Shown here in pieces: positions 1-5,113 of a stretch of DNA of 5,113 nucleotides. Position numbers and translations under genes: made by a program. How positions within the stretch are numbered: position 1 is the first letter of the stretch; every line of letters begins with the position of its first letter. The notes beneath the pieces were generated by a model. It was not told the origin of the DNA and did no database searches. It saw nothing but the letters and a program-made list of their open reading frames with translations. Source of the stretch: Pseudomonadota bacterium (lineage in GTDB: Bacteria > Pseudomonadota > Gammaproteobacteria > Burkholderiales > Nitrosomonadaceae); assembly GCA_018240935.1 (NCBI GenBank), contig JAFEEV010000009.1, positions 1 to 5,113 on the forward strand. The letters are read 5' to 3'.

Positions 1-647
1 ACTTCTTGCAACTGTTGCAGTGTAATCAAACCCGAGCGTAAGCCGTCATCGACGTCGTGGTTGTTGTAAGCGATCTCATCGGCGAAATTGGCCAATTGCG
101 CTTCCAGCGAAGGTCTTTTATGCTGCACAAAGCGTTCTCCCAACGCGCCGAGTTTCGGAATATTTTTTCTGGCAACATGCTTTAATATTCCTTCACGGGT
201 TTCATAGCAGAGATTTAAGCCGTCAAAAGCCGCGTAGCGCTCCTCCAGCACATCGACGACGCGTAAGGATTGCAGGTTATGTTCAAAACCGCCGTAAGCG
301 CGCATGCATTCATTCAACGCATCCTGACCGGCATGCCCGAAAGGCGTGTGTCCCAGATCGTGCGCCAGCGTAATGGCTTCGACCAAATCCTCATTCAGTC
401 GCAAATTTCTTGCAATCGAGCGCCCGATTTGCGCCACCTCCAGGCTGTGCGTCAAACGCGTGCGGAATAAATCCCCTTCGTGATTGACGAAAACCTGGGT
501 TTTATATTCCAGCCGGCGGAACGCGGCGGAGTGGATGATGCGATCGCGATCGCGTTGAAATTCGCTGCGCCCGGCTGGCGGTTCTTCATGAATCACGCGT
601 CCGCGGGAATTATCGGCGGATACTGCGTAAGCGACAGGCTGACTCAT
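1..647 (-). CDS. dgt: dGTP triphosphohydrolase-like protein (HD domain dNTPase), C-terminus cut by window edge
   Basis: Reading left from the ATG at 647-645, the frame stays open for 215 codons to the window edge, so the C-terminal part (roughly 40-45% of a typical protein of about 380 residues) is missing. The protein is a metal-dependent HD-superfamily hydrolase that, by family, splits dNTPs into deoxynucleoside and triphosphate in the cytosol. Visible motifs: SRGR at 14-17, SEFQRDRDRIIHS at 28-40 with FRRLEYKTQVF just after, RTRLTHSLEVAQIGRS at 62-77 (metal ligand H67), LAHDLGHTPFGHAG at 94-107 (the HD pair H96-D97, plus H100 and H105), GFEHN at 120-124, and NFADEIAYNNHD at 187-198 (D190 completes the HD metal site). 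All expected metal ligands are present. The start is chosen because it overlaps the aroKB stop as ATGA and sits a normal distance before the conserved block. No strong Shine-Dalgarno is seen, so translation probably depends on aroKB. Substrate preference (dGTP or all dNTPs) cannot be read from this. Confidence 0.95.
   Translation of the reverse strand, partial: MSQPVAYAVSADNSRGRVIHEEPPAGRSEFQRDRDRIIHSAAFRRLEYKTQVFVNHEGDLFRTRLTHSLEVAQIGRSIARNLRLNEDLVEAITLAHDLGHTPFGHAGQDALNECMRAYGGFEHNLQSLRVVDVLEERYAAFDGLNLCYETREGILKHVARKNIPKLGALGERFVQHKRPSLEAQLANFADEIAYNNHDVDDGLRSGLITLQQLQE
644..647 (-). other. ATGA stop/start overlap coupling aroKB to dgt
   Basis: The TGA that ends aroKB (646-644) shares bases with the ATG of dgt (647-645). 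The bases just before the ATG contain only GGCGGA, too close to serve as a normal ribosome site. Termination-reinitiation is therefore the likely way dgt is translated. The overlap is seen directly; the coupling is inferred from what such overlaps usually do. Confidence 0.7.
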
Positions 648-2338
648 TCCGCCATGCACGCCAGAATGGTTTCGTTCAGTACGGCAGGTGCAATATCCGC
701 GCGCATCACTGCTTCACCGATCCGGTTCAACACGATAAAGCGCATTTTTCCGGATTCCACTTTTTTATCCAGTGCCATCAATTGCACATATTTTTCCTGT
801 GGCATTTTGGGTGCGGCAACCGGCAATCCGGCTTGGGTGAAAATCCTGCGAATCCGCTGTACATCTCCGTCACTAATCAATTTCATGCGCCGCGACAATT
901 CCGCCGCCATTACGGTTCCGGCCGCAACTGCCTCGCCATGCAACCAGGTGCCGTAACCCATGCCGTTTTCAATTGCATGACCGAAAGTATGCCCCAGATT
1001 CAATAAGGCGCGTATCCCCTTTTCTTTTTCATCCGCCGCGACGATTTCCGCCTTGTTCTCGCAACTACGCTGAATCGCTTCGTTCATCGTGACCGGATCG
1101 CGCGCCAGCAGCCGGTGCATGTTTTGTTCCAGCCAATCAAAAAAAGCGGGGTCGCGAATCAAGCCATACTTGATCACCTCGGCAAGACCAGCGCGCAGTT
1201 CACGGTCCGGTAAAGTGTCCAACGTAGCGCTGTCGGTCAGCACCAAGCGCGGTTGATAAAAGGCGCCGATCATGTTTTTACCCAGCGGATGGTTGATGCC
1301 GGTTTTGCCGCCGACCGACGAATCCACTTGCGCCAGCAAAGTTGTCGGTATTTGGATAAACGGCACGCCGCGCAAATATGTCGCTGCGGCAAACCCGGTC
1401 AAGTCGCCGACTACGCCACCGCCCAGCGCCAACAGCGCGGTATTGCGTTCGCAGTGATTTTGCAGCAGTGCATCAAAAATCAAATTCAGCGTTTGCCAAT
1501 TTTTATGGGCCTCGCCATCTGGAAGAATTATCGGGAAAGATTGGATTCCCAGTTTGTTCAACGCTGTTTGTAGCTTTTCCAAATAAAGCGGTGCAACCGT
1601 GGTATTGCTTACGATGGCAACACGCTTTTGCGGTAAGTGCGCTGCGATCAGATCGGCATGTTGTAAAATGCCGTGCCCGATATGAATCGGATAGCTGCGC
1701 TTTTCCGCCGAAGAAGTAAAGTCGACCGTGATGGTTTGCATAATATTTCTGTGATCGCCTAGCATAATCGTGTTGAGATCGAGAGATAATAATTTATTGA
1801 TCAATTTCTGAACTAAAAATCGGACACCCTGTTTTCCGCTATCGATGATGATATGCGCTGTTTCACGATACAGCGCATCGCGCTGCAAATACAGTTCGTT
1901 CAACCGGGCATACAAATTCTGCGTTTGCAGCAACGGGCGGTTTTTATCGTGCCGGGTGCGCCGGTACAGATCGCTGACCGATGCGCGCAAGTAGATCACG
2001 ATGCCGTTTTGCCTTAATAACTGGCGATTGCCGGGATGCAAAACGGCGCCGCCGCCGGTCGCCAAAATGATGTTTCGTTTCTTGGTCAATTCCAGCAGTG
2101 TTTCCGATTCGCGCTTGCGAAAACCCGCTTCCCCTTCGATTTCAAAAATCACCGGAATTTTCACCCCGGTACGCTCCTGAATTTCGTGATCGGAGTCGGC
2201 AAATTCCTTATCCAGGGAACCGGCCAGCGCTTTGCCGATGGTCGTTTTGCCGGCGCCCATCATACCGACCAGTATGATGTTGGTATTCCCCAGTTTTTTT
2301 TGGATGGGTTGCAGTATTTTCGTTTTGCTTAAATTCAT
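644..2338 (-). CDS. aroKB: Bifunctional shikimate kinase / 3-dehydroquinate synthase (AroK-AroB fusion)
   Basis: One uninterrupted 564-residue frame carries two complete cytosolic shikimate-pathway enzymes. Residues about 20-186 are shikimate kinase (shikimate + ATP to shikimate 3-phosphate): Walker A GMMGAGKTT at 25-33, DSD at 48-50, shikimate-binding R74 in GFRKRE, GGG at 95-97, the LID stretch RHDKNRPLL at 129-137 and R153. Residues about 200-564 are 3-dehydroquinate synthase (DAHP to 3-dehydroquinate, NAD and divalent metal dependent): GGGVVGD at 306-312, PTTLLAQVDSSVGGKTGIN at 331-349, GKNMIG at 353-358, metal ligands E387 (AEVIKYG), H450 (NLGHTFGHA, with H454) and H467 (LHGEA). Both catalytic sets look intact. 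Each half has about its normal stand-alone length, so this looks like an end-to-end join. The ATG at 2338 is the only ordinary start before the Walker A motif, which leaves an N-terminal extension of about 20 lysine-rich residues. Separate aroK and aroB is the usual proteobacterial state. Fused AroKB proteins are known elsewhere, e.g. Thermotoga. A sequencing indel joining two genes cannot be excluded. Confidence 0.95.
   Translation of the reverse strand: MNLSKTKILQPIQKKLGNTNIILVGMMGAGKTTIGKALAGSLDKEFADSDHEIQERTGVKIPVIFEIEGEAGFRKRESETLLELTKKRNIILATGGGAVLHPGNRQLLRQNGIVIYLRASVSDLYRRTRHDKNRPLLQTQNLYARLNELYLQRDALYRETAHIIIDSGKQGVRFLVQKLINKLLSLDLNTIMLGDHRNIMQTITVDFTSSAEKRSYPIHIGHGILQHADLIAAHLPQKRVAIVSNTTVAPLYLEKLQTALNKLGIQSFPIILPDGEAHKNWQTLNLIFDALLQNHCERNTALLALGGGVVGDLTGFAAATYLRGVPFIQIPTTLLAQVDSSVGGKTGINHPLGKNMIGAFYQPRLVLTDSATLDTLPDRELRAGLAEVIKYGLIRDPAFFDWLEQNMHRLLARDPVTMNEAIQRSCENKAEIVAADEKEKGIRALLNLGHTFGHAIENGMGYGTWLHGEAVAAGTVMAAELSRRMKLISDGDVQRIRRIFTQAGLPVAAPKMPQEKYVQLMALDKKVESGKMRFIVLNRIGEAVMRADIAPAVLNETILACMAE
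1742..1780 (-). other. Inter-domain linker of AroKB, possible former aroK-aroB spacer
   Basis: These 13 codons encode residues 187-199 (DLNTIMLGDHRNI), between the last helix expected for shikimate kinase and the MQTITVDF segment that looks like an ordinary AroB N-terminus. Two in-frame Met codons, M192 (ATG at 1765) and M200 (ATG at 1741), could be relics of, or active, aroB starts. The nearest purine-rich stretch upstream of M200 (AGGCG) lies about 14 bases away, too far for a good ribosome site. In the +1 frame a TAG occurs at 1761-1759, four bases after the first of these ATGs, so one indel could have fused formerly adjacent genes. That origin is inference. Confidence 0.5.
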
Positions 2339-2345
2339 AGGTGCG

Positions 2346-2351
2346 ATTGTA
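2346..2351 (-). promoter_or_regulatory. Possible -10 box immediately upstream of aroKB
   Basis: On the minus strand the hexamer TACAAT (five of six matches to TATAAT) ends seven bases before the aroKB ATG. Normal spacing would put the transcription start at about 2339, giving an mRNA with essentially no 5' leader. The hexamer 17 bases further upstream (TGCGAA, 2374-2369) is a poor -35, and there is no extended -10 TG. No Shine-Dalgarno precedes the ATG, which fits a leaderless message, but the box may be chance. Confidence 0.3.
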
Positions 2352-2406
2352 GCCGAATTAGCAATCCATTCGCAGATACCCGTGAGAATTCAGCACTACG
2401 TGCAAA

Positions 2407-5113
2407 CTAATCCCGCGTTCTTCTGAGCGGCTTATAGGACAGCCCGGGCGGTTGCCGCATCTCACCGCGCTCACCTGCGGATGGTTTGGTATGCCGGTAG
2501 CGTACAAACCAGGAAAAAAATAACGGCACGAAAATCGTCGCCACGCAAGTCGCCATGATCATCCCGCCAAAAACCCCGGTGCCCATCGATTGGCGCGCCG
2601 CCGAGCCGGCTCCGGTCGCGATCACCAAAGGCACGACGCCCAATATAAACGCCATCGACGTCATGACGATCGGGCGGAAACGCAGTTGCGCCGATTGAAC
2701 CGCCGCTTCATAGATACTGACGCCTTCTTTCATCCGCTGGCTGGCAAATTCAACCAATAGAATGGCATTCTTGGCCGTCAAACCGATTAAAGTCACCATG
2801 CCGATCTGAAAATAAATGTCATTCGGCATATCGCGCAGCAAAATCGCCACCAAGGCGCCGACCATGGCAAACGGAATCGCCATGATGACTGCCAGCGGCA
2901 ACGCCCAGGTTTCGAATTGCGCCGCGAGAATCAGAAAAACCATCACCACCGCCAAACTGAAAGCGAAAATCGCCGCGTAGCCCATTTTCTTTTCCTGAAA
3001 GGCGGTGCCGGTCCAGGCGATCTGATAACCTTCCGGCAGTGTTCCGGCGGCAATTTCCTCGACCAGCGCGATTGCCTCGCCAGAGCTGACGCCGTGCGCA
3101 CCGCTGCCGACTATTTTTGCCGCCAGCAATCCATTAAACCGTTCCAATTGTTCCGCTCCGGTGATGTGCTTAACTTTGCTCAACGCCGACAACGGAATCA
3201 TCGCACCGGATTCCGCGCGTACATAGACTTTGCCGAGATCCTCCGCCTTCATGCGGTAAGCGGCTTCCGCCTGCAACTGCACGCGATAAGTCCGCCCCGA
3301 GCGATTGAAGTCATTGACGTAAAACGACCCCATGGTGCTTTGCAGTGTGGCGTAGATATCCGCAATGGCAACACCTTGGGTAATCGCCTTGGCTTCATCG
3401 ACTTCGACAAAATATTGCGGCACCGATGAGCGCAAAAAAGTATTCACCGTGGCCAATCTTGGATCTTGTTTCAATGCCCGCATCAATTCATTGACCACCG
3501 CGGTCAGCTGCGCGGTATCGGAATTGGTGCGGCTTTGCACGTACAATTCGAAACCGCCGGTACTGCCCAAGCCGCGTATCGCCGGCGGGTTAAATGCGAT
3601 CGCCATGCCGTCCGGCTGCTGTCCGCCTACTAAAAACATCTTATTGACAATGTCGGCAGCCGTCGTGGTGCGTTGCGACCAATCCTTCAAGCGCACGAAC
3701 ATCGTCGATACATTGGTTTTGTTGCCGCCGCCGATGAAATCCAGTCCATTCACGGCAAATTGGAAAGCCATGGCTGATTCCTTGGCCATCTCGGTGCTGA
3801 TGTCGTTCGCGGTCTTGGTGGTTCGCGCCAGCGTGGCGCCGTCGGGCAAAATGACCGCTGCGATGACGTAGCCTTGATCTTCCGGCGGTACAAAACTATC
3901 CGGAATATTCTTCAACAGCAAAACCAATCCGGCAATCAGCACGACAAACAACAGCGCACTCCGGCCGCTATGACGCAAGCTCAAACCGACCGTGCCGACA
4001 TACGCTCCGCGCACGTGATCGAAATGATCGTTAAACCAGCGGAAAAAAACTGAATGCTGATGCGCCGGGCGCAGCAATACCGAACACAGCGTGGGCGTCA
4101 AGGTAAGCGCCACAGCACTGGAAATCACGGCGGCCACCGCCACGGTCACGGCAAATTGCTGATACAACGCGCCGGCGATTCCGCCGAGAAAAGCCACCGG
4201 AATAAAAACCGCCGCCAGCACCATCGTCATGGCGACCACCGCCGTCGATACCTGCTGCATTGCCTTGAGCGCGGCGTCAACCGGCGGCAGGTTTTCCTGC
4301 GTCATCAGCCGTTCGATATTCTCCAGCACCACGATGGCGTCGTCGACCACGATCCCGATCGACAGCACCATCGCAAACAGCGTCAGCGTATTGATCGAAT
4401 AGCCCAGCAGCCACAATCCGGCAAAAGTGCCGATCAAGGAAATCGGTATCGCAATGACCGGAATCAGCGTAGCGCGCCAGCTTTGCAGAAAAAGATAAAC
4501 TACCAGCACCACCAGCAGCATCGCTTCGCCGAGGGTTTTCACCACTTCCCATATGGATGCCTTGACGAACACGCTGGTGTCGTAGGAAATAAAATACTGC
4601 AAGCCCTCGGGGAAATAGTGCTGCAATTCGTTCATCTTGGCTTTGACGGCCGCGGCGGTTTCCAGCGCATTGGCGCCGGTGCGCAAGAAAATGCCGATCC
4701 CTAAGCCCGGTTCACCATTCAGCAAAGTCTGCGCGGCATAGTCTTGCGCACCCAATTCAATGCGCGCCACGTCCTTGAGATACAGCACGCCGCGCGGCCC
4801 GCTCGAACGCAGAATAATATTTTCAAATTCCTCCGGTTCCAATAACCGTCCTTTGGCCGTCACGGTATAAACCAGCTGTTGATCGGCTAGCGCCGGTTCC
4901 TGGCCGATCTTGCCAACCGCCGGTTGCGCATTCTGCGCCCGGATGGCATTGGCGATATCGGTGGTGGTGATTCCCAGCTGCGCCATCCGGTCGGGGCGCA
5001 GCCAAACGCGCATGGAGTAATCTTGCGCGCCGAAAATCCGCGCTTCACCGACACCCGATGCACGCCTTAAGTCATCCAAGAGATTATTGGTAATAAAATT
5101 GCTGAGAAAAAGT
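2407..5113 (-). CDS. RND-family (HAE1, AcrB/MexF-like) multidrug efflux permease, N-terminus cut by window edge
   Basis: The frame is open from the right edge (first full codon 5112-5110) to TAG at 2409-2407, 901 residues. AcrB-type pumps have about 1040-1050, so TM1 and most of the first porter subdomain are missing. A TTG at 5079 is internal, not a start: the 11 codons before it (LFLSNFITNNL) continue the family sequence. Counting from the edge: end of PN2 with GEARIFGAQDYSMRVW (22-37), docking and porter parts, TM2-TM6 (about 194-342), TM7 (about 385-403), periplasmic porter/docking half (about 404-711), TM8-TM12 (about 712-871), then a tail of about 30 residues. The proton-relay residues are present: D257-D258 in GIVVDDAIVVLENIER, K781 in GLTAKNAILLVEF, R813 in RFRPIVMTS. 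Such proteins form inner-membrane trimers and export drugs by proton antiport with a periplasmic adaptor and an outer-membrane channel. The GAQDYSMRVW spelling resembles MexF/OqxB more than AcrB. The substrate is unknown. No outer-membrane channel gene follows it. Confidence 0.95.
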   Translation of the reverse strand, partial: LFLSNFITNNLLDDLRRASGVGEARIFGAQDYSMRVWLRPDRMAQLGITTTDIANAIRAQNAQPAVGKIGQEPALADQQLVYTVTAKGRLLEPEEFENIILRSSGPRGVLYLKDVARIELGAQDYAAQTLLNGEPGLGIGIFLRTGANALETAAAVKAKMNELQHYFPEGLQYFISYDTSVFVKASIWEVVKTLGEAMLLVVLVVYLFLQSWRATLIPVIAIPISLIGTFAGLWLLGYSINTLTLFAMVLSIGIVVDDAIVVLENIERLMTQENLPPVDAALKAMQQVSTAVVAMTMVLAAVFIPVAFLGGIAGALYQQFAVTVAVAAVISSAVALTLTPTLCSVLLRPAHQHSVFFRWFNDHFDHVRGAYVGTVGLSLRHSGRSALLFVVLIAGLVLLLKNIPDSFVPPEDQGYVIAAVILPDGATLARTTKTANDISTEMAKESAMAFQFAVNGLDFIGGGNKTNVSTMFVRLKDWSQRTTTAADIVNKMFLVGGQQPDGMAIAFNPPAIRGLGSTGGFELYVQSRTNSDTAQLTAVVNELMRALKQDPRLATVNTFLRSSVPQYFVEVDEAKAITQGVAIADIYATLQSTMGSFYVNDFNRSGRTYRVQLQAEAAYRMKAEDLGKVYVRAESGAMIPLSALSKVKHITGAEQLERFNGLLAAKIVGSGAHGVSSGEAIALVEEIAAGTLPEGYQIAWTGTAFQEKKMGYAAIFAFSLAVVMVFLILAAQFETWALPLAVIMAIPFAMVGALVAILLRDMPNDIYFQIGMVTLIGLTAKNAILLVEFASQRMKEGVSIYEAAVQSAQLRFRPIVMTSMAFILGVVPLVIATGAGSAARQSMGTGVFGGMIMATCVATIFVPLFFSWFVRYRHTKPSAGERGEMRQPPGLSYKPLRRTRD

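Noticed and set aside
538..554. Repeated palindromic GCGATCGC-like motif
   Set aside because: It falls in the conserved RDRDR codons of Dgt (GAT CGC repeats), so protein sequence explains it. One occurrence gives no support for a regulatory or HIP1-type element.
270..956. Open plus-strand frames over dgt and the end of aroKB
   Set aside because: They lie opposite clearly conserved minus-strand coding sequence, show no recognisable domains, and are explained by codon use of the real genes.
2393..2403. Inverted repeat GCAC-TAC-GTGC just after the RND stop as a terminator
   Set aside because: The stem is only four pairs and is not followed by a T run on the minus strand, so it is not a credible intrinsic terminator.
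4054..4704. Plus-strand frame of 216 codons opposite the RND gene
   Set aside because: Its product is very rich in His, Gln and Arg with no domain pattern, typical of an antisense shadow of membrane-protein codons. The opposite strand encodes TM2-TM6 of the pump.
5077..5079. TTG as the start of the RND permease
   Set aside because: The frame stays open to the window edge, and the 11 preceding residues fit the family's sequence inside the first porter domain. The true start must lie beyond the window.
1..5113. Search for a novel defence, mobile or RNA-based system
   Set aside because: All but 68 bases are covered by three recognisable genes. No repeats, attachment sites, integrase, toxin-antitoxin pair or structured RNA was visible by eye.

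Overview
The window holds three protein-coding genes, all on the minus strand and packed almost end to end. Reading in the direction of transcription (right to left) they are: a large inner-membrane RND efflux permease, cut by the right edge; a single open frame joining shikimate kinase (AroK) to 3-dehydroquinate synthase (AroB); and a dGTP triphosphohydrolase-like HD-domain protein, cut by the left edge. I see no rRNA, tRNA, CRISPR array, insertion sequence or long repeat, and no believable plus-strand gene.

The gene order aroK-aroB-dgt, the Gram-negative tripartite-pump component and the moderately GC-rich codon use suggest a proteobacterium, most likely a betaproteobacterium. A relative of Nitrosomonas/Nitrosospira is my best guess, but it comes from the protein sequences read by eye and is not proven.

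Layout: 5113-2407 is the RND permease, with roughly the first 150 residues outside the window. 2406-2339 is the only intergenic gap, 68 bases; it holds a possible -10 box immediately in front of the aroKB start and no convincing terminator. 2338-644 is aroKB, with the kinase at residues about 20-186, a linker of about 13 residues and the synthase from about residue 200. 647-1 is dgt, whose ATG overlaps the aroKB stop (ATGA), so the two genes are probably translationally coupled. About 215 residues of Dgt are visible.

Functionally, aroKB supplies two non-consecutive steps (2 and 5) of the shikimate pathway to chorismate. Dgt would hydrolyse dNTPs. The RND protein would use the proton gradient to expel hydrophobic or amphipathic compounds with partners encoded elsewhere. 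The pump has no evident metabolic tie to the other two. The point most worth attention is the in-frame AroK-AroB fusion, followed by the pump gene sitting where pilQ usually precedes aroK. I did not find evidence for a new multi-gene system.
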